DNA of 35,555 nt from Desulfarculus sp. (GCA_003605055.1 QZKP01000077.1:1-35555); one strand, 5' to 3'; shown: positions 1-9,279, numbered from the stretch's first letter. Notes: generated by a model not told the origin, from the letters alone. Translations and numbers: made by a program.

Positions 1-51
1 CTTGGCTTCCGAAATCCTTGCACGGAGCACATACTTGTTTTTCATGCCCAT
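1..51 (-). CDS. 5' end of a putative IS1595-like transposase (cut by window edge)
   Basis: Read on the minus strand from the ATG at 51-49 (or the in-frame ATG at 45-43), the sequence gives M-G-M-K-N-K-Y-V-L-R-A-R-I-S-E-A-K and runs off the window. The pattern M+N+YV.R.RISEAKF is, from memory, typical of the N-terminus of IS1595/ISPna2-type DDE transposases, which would move the element by cut or copy and paste. Only 17 codons are visible, no catalytic residue can be seen, and the ribosome binding site is weak, so this is a recognition call and not a proof. It sits in the AT-rich left flank, unlike the GC-rich genes to its right, which fits a mobile-element boundary. Confidence 0.4.
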   Translation of the reverse strand, partial: MGMKNKYVLRARISEAK

Positions 52-268
52 ACAGCTAGTTAGGGTACTTCAACATACTCCCAACTAGTCAAGGGCCTAA
101 TCTTAATTTCGCCTGGCTATCTTTTTTATCGTTTGGCCCAAGCGCTGTTTATGCCCTTTACCGCCAGATGGGTTGCGGACAAAAATGGTATATACATTTT
201 CCTGAGATGGTTAAAATGAAGGGGCTATAAAAAAGTGCTCCTCAAAAAACATTTCTTATGTTAAAGGC
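52..268. other. AT-rich gene-free flank, probable insertion-sequence end
   Basis: I find no convincing gene here. Close upstream of the transposase start lies an imperfect inverted repeat at about 56-88: arm CTAGTTAGGGTA, arm TACTCCCAACTAG, separated by 8 nt. It could be, or overlap, the terminal inverted repeat of the element; this is inference, since the other end is outside the window. The rest (about 90-268) is AT-rich with no ORF, no tRNA and no clear repeat. Confidence 0.3.
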
Positions 269-298
269 TTGACACGGTGCAATAGTTGCTTGTATAAA
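269..298 (+). promoter_or_regulatory. sigma70-type promoter for the small basic protein gene
   Basis: A perfect -35 box TTGACA at 269-274 is followed after 18 nt by TATAAA at 293-298, with TG directly before it. Transcription would start near 305, giving a leader of about 50 nt before the gene at 356. It is one of the best promoter matches in the window and lies in AT-rich DNA. Confidence 0.7.
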
Positions 299-355
299 TA
301 TTCAGCAAAGAGGAAATGTTTAGCCGGGACTTAAACTCAAGAAGGAGAGAAACTT

Positions 356-730
356 ATGGCTAGGTCCTCCCGGTGGGGGAAAGATGACCGCAGTAAAATG
401 TTAAAGTTGGTCAAACAAGGGGTCTCCGAGCAAGAGATACGCGCCAAATTCACCACCAAGGACCGGAAGGGCAGCGCCCGCGAAATGACCGCGGTGGAGT
501 TCGCCCAGCAGCTCAAGCAGGCCATGGTTGAGGCTGGCGACATCAAGCAGGCGCCGCGCAAGAAGCAGGCCGCCAAGCCGGTGGGCTACAAGGTCACCAA
601 GACCGGCCGCCTGACCATCACCAACTTCGCCGAGTTCACCAGTGTCAAGGGTGGCGAGGTCTTTACTCTGGAGCGCCCCCGCGGCCGTTCAAAGGCTTGG
701 CGCCTGGTCCCGCAGCCTAAGAAGAAATAG
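356..730 (+). CDS. small basic protein of unknown function, possibly nucleic-acid binding
   Basis: A 124-residue, lysine/arginine-rich protein. I do not recognise the family. The first half (residues about 10-65) looks helical and contains a stretch, KLVKQGVSEQEIRAKF, resembling the start of a helix-turn-helix. It is followed by a basic linker rich in Lys and Ala (about 66-80). The last 45 residues look like beta strands (GYKVTKTGRLTITNF, then EVFTLERPRG) and end in a PKKK tail. Its start is well set: AAGGAGAG lies 5-7 nt before the ATG, and a strong promoter lies about 60 bp further up. Base composition is intermediate between the AT-rich flank and the rest. A DNA- or RNA-binding role is inferred only from charge and predicted fold. 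Confidence 0.75.
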   Translation: MARSSRWGKDDRSKMLKLVKQGVSEQEIRAKFTTKDRKGSAREMTAVEFAQQLKQAMVEAGDIKQAPRKKQAAKPVGYKVTKTGRLTITNFAEFTSVKGGEVFTLERPRGRSKAWRLVPQPKKK

Positions 731-758
731 GCGGTTTTTGGCGGGCGCGCCGCTTCGT

Positions 759-785
759 CCGGGGCGGTCTTAGGGGCCGCCCCGG
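759..785. other. GC-rich hairpin
   Basis: A perfect 9-bp inverted repeat, CCGGGGCGG and CCGCCCCGG, is separated by 9 nt. No T-run follows, so it is not a classical terminator. It lies 28 bp after the small basic protein gene and may protect the 3' end of its message. Confidence 0.4.
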
Positions 786-830
786 CGTGAATTGCATCTT
801 GCGTCCACCGCTAAGCCATCCGTGCCTTCA

Positions 831-866
831 GACCCGGCCGGCCCCACGGTCCGCCGGGTCTTTTTT
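831..866 (+). terminator. Rho-independent terminator
   Basis: An 8-bp stem, GACCCGGC (831-838) pairing with GCCGGGTC (853-860), has a 14-nt loop and is followed directly by six T (861-866). It ends transcription coming from the promoter at 269. It stands only 37 bp before pgpA, so it could also act as an attenuator of read-through into pgpA, for which I see no separate promoter in the short gap. Confidence 0.8.
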
Positions 867-903
867 GCGCCGCTGCCGGCCGGGCTGAGGCTGGGGAGAG
901 CCC

Positions 904-1374
904 ATGCGGGTGCTTCTGAAATGGCTGCTGAGCCTGGGGGTGGGCCTGTTGCCCGGCCCTCGGGGCACCTACGCCTCGCTGCTGGTGGCCGGCCTGGCCG
1001 CGGCCTGGCTGGCGGCCGGGGGTGGGCCCTTGGTCGGCTGGCCCTACCTGGTCCTGCTGCTCCTGGTCTGCGGCCTGACCCTCCTGGCGGGCCGGGCGGC
1101 CCTGAACCGGCAGATTTTCGGGCCTAGCCCGGATCCCGGCCAGATCGTGCTGGACGAGGCGGCGGGCATGCTGGCGGCCCTCTACGGCCTGAACGGCCTG
1201 GGCTGGCCTATACTGGCGGCCCTGGTCTTGTTCAGATTATTGGACATCCTCAAGCCCTTCCCCGTGGGCCGTCTGCAGCGCCTGCCCGGCGCCTGGGGGG
1301 TGCTGGCAGATGACCTGGCGGCCGGCCTCCTGGCCCTGGCCGGCTGGCGGCTGCTGGCCTATCTGCTCTCCTGA
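904..1374 (+). CDS. pgpA: phosphatidylglycerophosphatase A
   Basis: A 156-residue inner-membrane phosphatase that removes the phosphate from phosphatidylglycerophosphate to give phosphatidylglycerol, the last step in making this phospholipid. Family hallmarks are visible: an N-terminal G-LPGPRGTYAS segment (residues about 15-26), the metal-site motif D-P-x-x-IVLDEAAG (about 77-88), FRLLDILKPFP (about 110-120) and a C-terminal ADD-AAG. Four hydrophobic stretches fit the known polytopic form. GGGGAG at 893-898 lies 5 nt before the ATG. Length is normal for the family. It stands alone, convergent with the yibQ-like gene downstream. Confidence 0.93.
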   Translation: MRVLLKWLLSLGVGLLPGPRGTYASLLVAGLAAAWLAAGGGPLVGWPYLVLLLLVCGLTLLAGRAALNRQIFGPSPDPGQIVLDEAAGMLAALYGLNGLGWPILAALVLFRLLDILKPFPVGRLQRLPGAWGVLADDLAAGLLALAGWRLLAYLLS

Positions 1375-1433
1375 CGGCCCCGTGGTGGAGTCTGACGCCC
1401 GCGCGGGGCGCTAAACGAGGGCCGCCAGTGCGC

Positions 1434-2627
1434 TCACTTGTCGGTTGGGCTACGGACCCGGAATGCCAGAGGCGGCTGCACCAGTTCCGAGACCAGCACC
1501 AGCCTGACACTTTTGCGCAGGATCGGGGCCCACTTCTGCAGGGCCTGCAGGGTGGAGGGGTGGGGGTGGGCGATGGCAATGATGGAGCCGCGCTGGCGGG
1601 CCAGCTTTATCATCTGCTGGATCTGCTCCTCCACCGCCGGCAGGGTGGCCTGGTTGTCCAGGAATATGCCCCGCCGGGCGCTGGGCAGGCCCAAGCCGCG
1701 GGCCGTGGCCAGGCCCTGCGAGGCGGCGGTGGTCTTGCTGTCCACGAAGAACAGCCCCCGCCTTTGCAAGGTGGCCAGCACCGGCAGGAGCAGGGCGGCC
1801 TCTTGGGTGAAGCGGGAGCCCATGTGATTGTTGACCCCCACCGCGTGGGGAACGCTGCCCAGGGCGCCCAGGGTGCGGCGCTCCAGTTCCTGGGGAGACA
1901 TGCTGCTGAGCAAGGCGCCGGGGCCGGGGTCCATCTTGGGGTAGGCCAGGGGCTCCATGGGCAGGTGCAACATCACCTGCAGCCCCTTGGCGTGGGCCAG
2001 ACGGGCCGCCTCCGCGCCGTAGGGCGAGAAAGGCAGCACCGAAACGGTCAGGGGTATGCCCAGGGCGGCCAAGGCCCGCACCTGCTGTAGATCATAGCCC
2101 AGGTCGTCCACCAACAGGGCCACGCGGGGCCGGGGAGGCAGCGTCGGCGGCGCGGGCAGCGCCCGCGGGGGCAAAAGGCGCAGGCGAAGAGAAGGGCGGC
2201 CGCCCAGGCTGGCCTCCAAAAGCAGGCCGCTGCGCGCCGGCAACCGCTGCACCTGAGCTCCGCTGCGCTCCAGGCTGCGCCGGATAAGGCGGGCGGCCTC
2301 CTCCAGGCTGCGGCCCGCGGCCAGGTGGGCCTTGAACACGGTCAGTTCGCCCTGCCGGCCGCCTTGGTAGCTGAGCGAAAGCGACCCCGGCGCCACCCCG
2401 GCCCGCTCCAAAGCCGCGAACAGGGCCTGCTCCAGCTCGGGCAAGGCGCGCGTGGCGGGCAGGGGCTCCTCGTAGACCGGCGGCCGGGCCACCGGGGCGT
2501 ACAGACCCCAGAGGATGCCCAGCCCCAGCAGAGCCAAGACCAGGGCCGTCAGCCACCAACGGCGCCAGGACAGCCTCGTGCGCCGCGGTTTTTTTCGCTT
2601 GCGGGCGGCGCCCGGGCGGCGGGGCAC
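1434..2627 (-). CDS. divergent polysaccharide deacetylase (YibQ family)
   Basis: A 397-residue protein with a very basic N-terminus, one membrane anchor (about 27-46), a variable region, and from about residue 165 a divergent polysaccharide deacetylase domain. The domain starts RVALLVDDLGYD and continues with LPFSPYG, MLHLPMEP, GVNNHMGS, FFVDSKTT and AIAHPHP, all typical of the family. It probably acts on a sugar polymer in the periplasm; its exact substrate is not established. It begins with GTG 11 bp after the ctpA stop and lies downstream of envC, matching the known envC-yibQ neighbourhood of E. coli. An A7 run occurs near codon 12 (KRKK). Confidence 0.9.
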   Translation of the reverse strand: MPRRPGAARKRKKPRRTRLSWRRWWLTALVLALLGLGILWGLYAPVARPPVYEEPLPATRALPELEQALFAALERAGVAPGSLSLSYQGGRQGELTVFKAHLAAGRSLEEAARLIRRSLERSGAQVQRLPARSGLLLEASLGGRPSLRLRLLPPRALPAPPTLPPRPRVALLVDDLGYDLQQVRALAALGIPLTVSVLPFSPYGAEAARLAHAKGLQVMLHLPMEPLAYPKMDPGPGALLSSMSPQELERRTLGALGSVPHAVGVNNHMGSRFTQEAALLLPVLATLQRRGLFFVDSKTTAASQGLATARGLGLPSARRGIFLDNQATLPAVEEQIQQMIKLARQRGSIIAIAHPHPSTLQALQKWAPILRKSVRLVLVSELVQPPLAFRVRSPTDK

Positions 2628-2638
2628 GGCCCGCGGCC

Positions 2639-4015
2639 TTACTTAGCGGCGGGGGCCTTGGGAGGCGTCTGTCCCGCGAAAACCTGCAGGGCCTTGAGCA
2701 GGTCCAGGGCCCGCATCATCTGATTGTCGCGGGTCAGGCGGTCCTTGGGATACTGTATATCGTTGGGCTTGCCGTCCTTGGGAGGCTTGGCCTTGACCGC
2801 CGGCTCGGCCGCCGGGGCCGTGACCTCCTCGGCCGGCATGGCCCCGGGCAGGTCCTTCTCGCGCAGGGACTGCGGCCGGGATTGATCAGCGACCTTCTTG
2901 GCCTTGGGCGGCTCCACCCAGGGTACCTCCACGTCGGGTTTGATGCCCTTGGCCTGGATGGCCTTGCCGCTGGGGGTGTAGTAGCGCGCGGTGGTCAGTT
3001 TCAGGGCCCCCAGGTCCTCCAGGGGCAGGATGGTCTGCACCGATCCTTTGCCGAAAGTGGGCATACCTAGGAGCACCGCCCGCTTGTGATCCTGCAAGGC
3101 GCCGGCCACGATCTCGCTGGCGCTGGCCGAGCCCTGGTTGACCAGCACGATCAGCGGGTAGTCGCCCGCCACAGTGCGGCGGGTGGCCTTGAAGGTCATC
3201 TCCTGCTCGGGCTCGCGGCCCTTGGTGGAGACGATCACGCCTTCCTTCAGGAACAGGTCGGCTACGTTCACCGCCTCGGTGAGCAGGCCGCCGGGGTTGG
3301 TGCGCAGGTCCAGGATCAGCCCCTTGAGCGGCGGCTTCTGGCTCTGCAACTCCTTGAGGGCCTTGATCAGGTCCTCGGTGGTGTCTTCCTGAAAATTGGT
3401 CACGCGGACCAGGCCGTAGCCGGGCTCCAGCCGGTAGTAGCGCACGCTCTTCAGGGGAATAACGTCGCGCATGATATCAATGTCTTTGAGCTTGCCCAGG
3501 CCTTCGCGCAGGATGGTCAGGGTCACCTTGCTGCCCTTGGGCCCACGGATGGCCTTGACCGCGTCCATGAGGGTCATGCCCTTGGTGAGCTTACCGTTGA
3601 TCTTGATGATCCGGTCGGCCGCCTCCACCCCGGCCTTATAGGCCGGCGTACCCTCGATGGGCGAAACCACGGTCAGGATGCCGTCGCGCATGGTGATGAC
3701 GATGCCCACGCCGGAAAATTGGCCCTTGGTCTCGATCTGCAGCTCTTTGTACTCTTGAGGGGTTAGATAGGCCGAGTGGGGGTCCAGGCTGGAGACCATG
3801 CCCTTGACCGCCTGCACCAATAATTCGTCGGCCTTCTTATCCTCCACGTACTTTTTCTGAATTTGGTGGAGCACTTCGGTGAGCAGGCGCATGCGGCGGT
3901 ATTCATCGTCGCCCGCCGCCCGGGCCGGCAGGTGGGTCAACTGGGGCAGGACCAGGGACAGGACGCCGGCCAGGGCCAGGACCACCAGGGTGAGGCGCAG
4001 GGTGCGGCCACGCAT
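2639..4015 (-). CDS. ctpA: S41 family C-terminal processing protease
   Basis: A 458-residue periplasmic serine protease that cuts proteins near their C-terminus; relatives control peptidoglycan hydrolases. A signal peptide or anchor (about 5-33) is followed by an N-terminal helical part, a PDZ domain (about 95-175, FSGVGIVI, GTPAYKAG) and the S41 core. The catalytic Ser is in GSASASEIVAGAL and the Lys in TFGKGSVQT, giving a Ser-Lys dyad. A Pro/Lys-rich tail follows. I chose the ATG at 4015 because GGGAGG lies 5-6 nt before it; the in-frame TTG at 4033 would remove that site from its proper place. It follows envC by 63 bp, so it is likely part of the same operon and may process amidases or their activator. 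Confidence 0.93.
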   Translation of the reverse strand: MRGRTLRLTLVVLALAGVLSLVLPQLTHLPARAAGDDEYRRMRLLTEVLHQIQKKYVEDKKADELLVQAVKGMVSSLDPHSAYLTPQEYKELQIETKGQFSGVGIVITMRDGILTVVSPIEGTPAYKAGVEAADRIIKINGKLTKGMTLMDAVKAIRGPKGSKVTLTILREGLGKLKDIDIMRDVIPLKSVRYYRLEPGYGLVRVTNFQEDTTEDLIKALKELQSQKPPLKGLILDLRTNPGGLLTEAVNVADLFLKEGVIVSTKGREPEQEMTFKATRRTVAGDYPLIVLVNQGSASASEIVAGALQDHKRAVLLGMPTFGKGSVQTILPLEDLGALKLTTARYYTPSGKAIQAKGIKPDVEVPWVEPPKAKKVADQSRPQSLREKDLPGAMPAEEVTAPAAEPAVKAKPPKDGKPNDIQYPKDRLTRDNQMMRALDLLKALQVFAGQTPPKAPAAK

Positions 4016-4078
4016 GAAAGCCTCCCAAATCAATGAGATTTTAAAAACAAATAAGATTATCCACTCCGCACCCAGCGG

Positions 4079-5176
4079 TCAAGAGCCAAGCCGCAGCCAA
4101 TCCCGGGGATCCACCGGGCGGGCATTGAGCCGCACCTCCAGGTACAGGCGGCCTTCCGCGTCCAAGTTGCCCACCTCCTCGCCCGGGCTCAGCTCCTGCC
4201 CCGTCCGCACGATGATGCTGCCCAGGTGGGCCAGCACCGTGTGCACCCCTTGACCGTGGTCCAGAACCACCACCTGGCCGTAGCCGCCCAGCCGGCCGGC
4301 GTAGGCCACCCGCCCGCCCCAGGGCGCGCGCACCGGCGCCAGGCCGTGGGCCTTGAGGGTAACCCCCCGGCGGCCTGGTCCGTAGCTGGCCAGCAGACGC
4401 CCCTGCACCGGCGGGGTCAGGCGGCCGCGGGCGTCCAGCACTCCGGGCAGGGGACGCTCCGCCTCCGGGCTGGCCGGGCCGGGCAGGGCGAAGGTGCGGG
4501 CCAGGCGCACCTCCGCCTCTTTGAGGGCTCCAATGTTCTCGATCAGGGCCAGGCGCTTGGCCTGCAAGCGGCCCAGCAGTCCCTGGCGCTGGCTGCGCAG
4601 GGAGGCCAGGCGCTGGCGGCCGGACTCGGCCTGTTGCTGCAAACGGGCCAGTTGGTCGCTGCGCTGGCTCAGGAGTTGCTCCACCTGGGCCAGGCGCTGG
4701 CCGGCCGCCTTGAGGTCGGCCAGGCGCTGGCGTTGGGCGGCCAGCAGGCCGCTCAGGGCCTGGGAGCGCTGGCAGAACTGGGCGAAGTCCTCGGCCGAGG
4801 CCAGCAGGCTGGGGCCGCCCTGCAGGCCCAACAGGTACATCAGGCGCAGTTGCCGGTGGTAGAGCCGCCGCTGCTCCTGGGATTGCTGGCGCAGAAGCCC
4901 TTCCTCGGCGCGGGCCCCCTCCAGTTGCTGGCGCAGTTCTGCCTCCTGGACGCGCAGGCCCTTGACCTGACTCCGCTCGGCGGCGATGCGCTCCTCCAAG
5001 GAGGCCAACTCCCGCTGCAGGCCGCGGGCGGCCCGGGTGGCGGCCTCCCACTGGTCCAGCAGGGCCACCAGCTTGGCGCGCAGCTCCTGGCGGGCCTGCA
5101 AGGGGGTCTGAGCCAGGCCAGCCGTCCCCGGCAGCAGGGCCAGGCCCAGGACCAGGGACAGCAGCAGGCGCCTCAC
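4079..5176 (-). CDS. envC: EnvC-like murein hydrolase activator
   Basis: A 365-residue secreted coiled-coil protein with a C-terminal LytM (M23) domain. The GTG start overlaps the ftsX stop by 4 nt (GTGA). A signal peptide (residues 1-22, ending near GLAQ) is followed by a long Gln/Leu/Arg-rich coiled coil (about 25-240) and the LytM domain (about 270-365). The usual zinc ligands are replaced: HxGxD reads RRGVTL and HxH reads RLYLE, leaving only the His of VLAHLG. By comparison with E. coli EnvC, this indicates a non-catalytic domain that switches on amidases during cell division under control of FtsEX. The direct fusion of this gene to ftsEX strongly supports that role. Confidence 0.92.
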   Translation of the reverse strand: MRRLLLSLVLGLALLPGTAGLAQTPLQARQELRAKLVALLDQWEAATRAARGLQRELASLEERIAAERSQVKGLRVQEAELRQQLEGARAEEGLLRQQSQEQRRLYHRQLRLMYLLGLQGGPSLLASAEDFAQFCQRSQALSGLLAAQRQRLADLKAAGQRLAQVEQLLSQRSDQLARLQQQAESGRQRLASLRSQRQGLLGRLQAKRLALIENIGALKEAEVRLARTFALPGPASPEAERPLPGVLDARGRLTPPVQGRLLASYGPGRRGVTLKAHGLAPVRAPWGGRVAYAGRLGGYGQVVVLDHGQGVHTVLAHLGSIIVRTGQELSPGEEVGNLDAEGRLYLEVRLNARPVDPRDWLRLGS

Positions 5177-6068
5177 ACCGAGCCCCGCAGGCGCAGAGTG
5201 CGCCCCACACCCAAAAAGCCGCCCATCAGCCCGGCCAGCACGGCCAGCCCGGCCAGCACCAGCGGCAGCAGCCGAGGGTAGGTGACCAGTTGTTGCAGTT
5301 GCAGCCCCAGGGGCAGCTTGCTGGGGGCGCTCAGGACCAGGGACAGGGCCCAGACCACCAACGAGGCCAGGGCTGCCGCGGCCAGGCCCTGCAACACCGC
5401 CTCCACCAGGAAGGGCCGGCGCATATAGCCGCGGGTGGCCCCCACCAGGGCCATCAACTCCAGGTGGTCCCGGCGGGCGTGCACCGCCAGGCGCACCGTG
5501 TTGCTGACCATCAGCACCACCCCCAGGAACAGCAGTATGCCCAGGGCCAGGGCCAGGTCGCCGGCGGTGTTGGCGGCCTGCTCCAGGCGGTGCAGCCAGG
5601 GCCGGCTGGCCACCACCTCGGCCACGTCCAGCCGGCTCTGCAACTGGGCCATCAGCTCCTGACCGGGAGCGATCCCCGGGGCCAGCACCACCTCCACCGT
5701 GTCGGGCAGGGGGTTTTCCTGCAGGTCGTCCAGCAGCCGGCGATGGGGGCCCAACTGGCGCCGGAAGCGCTCCAGGGCCTCGGCCCGGTCCACGTAGCGG
5801 GCCTGTTTCACCTGGGGCACCCGGGACAACTCGGCGGCCAACTCCTGCCCCCGCTGGGGGCTGGCCTGGGCCGCCAGCACCAGGGTCAGGGAGGGGCCGC
5901 CCAGCATGTGGGCCAGGGATTGGTGCAGGTTGAAGGCCACCACCAAGTACACGCCCATGATGGCCAGGGCCACGGTGAGGGTGCTGATGGCCACGCCCTG
6001 CAACCAAAGGTCCTCGCGCATCTGCATCAGGGCCCGGCTCAGGGGGCCGCGCTTGGAGGCCGGCGCGC

Positions 6069-6072
<4 letters not shown>
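5173..6072 (-). CDS. ftsX: cell division ABC transporter permease FtsX
   Basis: A 299-residue inner-membrane protein. One transmembrane segment near residues 25-48 precedes a periplasmic domain (about 50-165), then three more segments (about 172-195, 220-245, 268-290) complete the four-pass FtsX form. The periplasmic part contains the usual pattern around ARYVDRAEALERFR and LPDTVEVVL. With FtsE it forms a type VII-like ABC complex that transmits ATP hydrolysis to a periplasmic wall-hydrolase activator. The GTG start overlaps the ftsE stop by 4 nt, and its own stop overlaps the envC start by 4 nt. Length is normal. Confidence 0.95.
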
Positions 6073-6730
<658 letters not shown>

Positions 6731-6734
<4 letters not shown>

Positions 6735-8131
6735 GGCCAGAAGCCGCGGTCCGGGGCCGGGGGCTTGATGGCCAGGCCGGCCAGGCCGCGCCCCATGGAG
6801 CGCTGCAGGCGGGCCTCGGCCACGTTGAACACGGCCAGGGCGTTGTAGTAGTTGTTGCGCGCCCGCGAGAGCAGCAGTTGCGCGTCCAGCAGCTCGGTGT
6901 TGGTGGTCAACTGCTCGCGGTAGCGCTCAAAGGTGATGCGGTAGTTCTCCTCGGCCTGCTTGATGCCGGTGGTGGCGGTGACGATGTTCTCCTGGGACTC
7001 GCGCAGGGTCAGAATGGCCTCCTTGACCTGCAGGTCCACCTCGTCCTCCAACTCGCGCTGCACCGCCTCCAGGCGACGCTTGTCCGCCCGCTCCTGGCTG
7101 GTCTGGTGCCCGGTGCGGCCCCACTCCCAGAAGGCCCAGTCCAGCTGGGTGATCACCGACCAGTCGGTGGGGTCGTCGTAGCGGCTGTCGCCCAACTCGG
7201 GCGAGTCGCTGGTGAAGTCGTAGGAGGCCTTGAGGCTCAACTGCGGCCAGTAGCCGCTCTGGGCCCGCAGGATGCTCTGGTCAGCCTGCTTGATCTGCAA
7301 CTGGACCGCCTTGATCTCCGGCCGCTCGTTGCGGGCCAACAGGCGGGCGCGCTCATAGTCGCTCTGCACCGGGTGGGACTTGAGGATATCCTGCACCTTG
7401 AGATCAAACTCCACCGGCAGGCCCAGCAGGCGGTTGAGGCGGCTCATGAACAAGGCCTGGGTGTTGATGGCCCGCACCATCTCCTGCTTGGCGTCGGACA
7501 GGGATACCTCGGTCTTGAGCACATCGTTGATGGGGATTATGCCCACCTCATAGAAGTCACGGCTGACCTTGAGCTGGGCCTGAAGGAGCTGCACCGCCTC
7601 CTTGGCCACCTCTACCCCTTTAATGGCCCGCAAGTAGCCGAAGTAGTTCTCCTTCACGCTTAGAGCCAGGTCCAAGTAGGCTAGGACCAAGTTGGTCTCG
7701 GCCAGGTCCACCCCCAGCCTGGCCAGTTGGTATTGGCTGCTCAGGCGGAAGCCGGTGAACAGGGGCTGGCGCAGGCTGGTGGACCATTGATAGTTGTTCT
7801 CTGTCCCGATGATGGTCATGGTGTCGCCGGATTTGAGCTGAGGCGGGTTCTGGTCCCGCTGGTAGGTGTAGCTGGTGTTCAGGCTGGGCAGGAAATAGGT
7901 GAAGGCCTCCTTCTGCTTGCTGGCGGCCTTGTCCAGTTGAGCCAGGTATTGCTTGATGTTGGGCGAGTAGTCCAGGGCCATGTTCAAGGCCTGCTGCAGG
8001 GTCACCTCGCCCTGGGGCGGCTTGCTCTTGGCCGGCGGGTCCGCGGCCCCGGCCGGAGTCGCGGCCCACGGCAAAACCAGAAGCAAGGCAGTCAAAATCC
8101 AGATGCGTTGACTTGCGGCCAGTTTGCCCAC
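6731..8131 (-). CDS. TolC family outer-membrane channel protein
   Basis: A 466-residue outer-membrane efflux protein. I set the start at GTG 8131, since AGGAGGG lies 5 nt before it and it opens directly into a signal peptide (about residues 10-31, ending PAGA). The mature part has two repeated, mostly helical outer-membrane efflux protein regions, with typical phrases [49 protein letters not shown] and [28 protein letters not shown]. TolC proteins form trimeric channels for export with an inner-membrane pump. Here no pump or adaptor gene is adjacent; instead its stop overlaps ftsE, making it first gene of the ftsEX-envC operon. Whether it works with FtsEX is unknown. Confidence 0.92.
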
Positions 8132-8153
8132 GCTAGCCCTCCTCTGTCGCCTT

Positions 8154-8172
8154 GCGGGGGACATGCCCCCGC
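8154..8172 (-). other. hairpin in the tolC leader
   Basis: GCGGGGG and CCCCCGC are separated by 5 nt, giving a 7-bp stem in the 5' leader between the promoter (8194-8223) and the ribosome binding site. It could protect the message or regulate initiation; there is no T-run. Confidence 0.4.
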
Positions 8173-8193
8173 GCAATGGTCTGGATAGCAAAT

Positions 8194-8223
8194 TGAATAT
8201 GGCAGCCCGGGGTCGGGTGTCAA
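8194..8223 (-). promoter_or_regulatory. sigma70-type promoter for tolC-ftsEX-envC-ctpA-yibQ
   Basis: On the minus strand TTGACA (8223-8218) is followed after 18 nt by TATTCA (8199-8194). It lies about 60 bp before the GTG start of the tolC-like gene, in the only AT-richer patch of the 164-bp gap. No other convincing promoter is seen before ctpA, so one transcript may cover all six genes. Confidence 0.6.
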
Positions 8224-8295
8224 CCATTGTTTGGGCCGTTTTGACTAAGACGGCGGCCAGGGCAGGGGGGCGTATGACCCTGCCCCGGCCATAGC

Positions 8296-9279
8296 TTACC
8301 CCCCGCCACCCATGCGGTCCAGGGCCGCCCTGATCAGGCCGGCGGTGGCGGCGAAGGGCCGCAGCAGGCACAGGGCCAGGGCCCGCTGCATCAGCTCCGG
8401 AGCCTCCCCGGAGACGAACTTCAGAAAGCCCCGGTTCAGGGGATAGAGCAGGAGCAGGCAGAGCAGAGGCAGGGTGAGGGCCTGGTCCGGGTGCTGGGGC
8501 CAGAGGGCGAAGGGCAGGCCCAGGGCCAGCAGGATCAGCAGGCTCTGGGCCTGCTGGCCCAGGCCGCCGGCACTTGGCAGGCCCAGGCGGCGGCGGTGCA
8601 AGGTGTTGCGAAAGCGGTTGCGCCCCAGGTGATAGGCCAGCCGCAGGTAGCCATTCCAGGCCTCGGGCAGGGGGCGCTTCACGTACAGCTCCGGGTCAAA
8701 GATCAGCTCCCGTCTCAGGGCCAGCAGGCGCAGGGAAAATTCATAATTCTCCAGCCCCTCGGCGTCGTCGGCCGGGTCGAAGCCGCCGGCGGCCAGGAAC
8801 TCCGCGCGCCGGTAGGCCGCGCAGAGGGTGTCCAGGTCGGTCTGTGCCTGGCGGGCAAAGGCCATCTCCAGGCCTGCCAGGCGGGCCAGCGGGTGGTCCG
8901 GGTTGGCCGGACGGCAGGCCCCGCCCGCCCCGGCCAAGGCCGGGTCAGCCAAATGCGCCGCCAGGCGGGGCAGCAGCTCCGCGGGCAGGGCGCAGTCGGC
9001 CTGGCTGAAGACCAGCACCCGGCCGCGGGCCTGCTGGGCCCCGAAGTTGCGCGCCGCGCCGGCCGGGCAGGGGGCCAGGGCCAGCACCCGGACTGCCTCC
9101 CCGGCCGCGGCGGCCTGCTTTTGCGCCAGGGCTGGCTCACAGCCCGGGCCGTGCAGCACCAAGAGCACCTCGCGCTCCGGCCCCTGCAAATGGGCCAGGG
9201 AGTCCAGGCAGAGGGCCAGGTCCAGCGAGGGCTCGGCCAGGGGCAGGATGATGCTGAATTCGGGCTGGGCAGGAGTCAT
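8296..9279 (-). CDS. family 2 glycosyltransferase, membrane-associated
   Basis: A 327-residue protein with a GT-A fold N-terminal domain: FSIILPLAEPSLDLALCLDSL, then EREVLLVLHG, GAARNFGAQQARGRVLVFSQADC (the D-x-C region matching the DxD metal site), and a GGFDPADDAEGLENYEFSLRL acceptor loop. After this come about two hydrophobic segments (near 240-285). It transfers a sugar from an activated donor to an unknown acceptor at the inner membrane face. I take the ATG at 9279, preceded by GAAAGG with a short gap; the longer in-frame reading to 9408 adds a Pro/Leu-rich stretch that looks non-coding. It is divergent from the second glycosyltransferase. Confidence 0.82.
   Translation of the reverse strand: MTPAQPEFSIILPLAEPSLDLALCLDSLAHLQGPEREVLLVLHGPGCEPALAQKQAAAAGEAVRVLALAPCPAGAARNFGAQQARGRVLVFSQADCALPAELLPRLAAHLADPALAGAGGACRPANPDHPLARLAGLEMAFARQAQTDLDTLCAAYRRAEFLAAGGFDPADDAEGLENYEFSLRLLALRRELIFDPELYVKRPLPEAWNGYLRLAYHLGRNRFRNTLHRRRLGLPSAGGLGQQAQSLLILLALGLPFALWPQHPDQALTLPLLCLLLLYPLNRGFLKFVSGEAPELMQRALALCLLRPFAATAGLIRAALDRMGGGG

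Noticed and set aside
1396..1410. Short hairpin CGCCC/GGGCG between pgpA and the yibQ-like gene
   Set aside because: Only five pairs and no T-run, so it is not distinguishable from chance at this GC content.
5177..6007. Upstream extension of the envC frame across ftsX
   Set aside because: It is out of frame with ftsX, Gly/Pro/Arg-rich and lies before the signal peptide; the GTG at 5176 overlapping the ftsX stop explains the gene.
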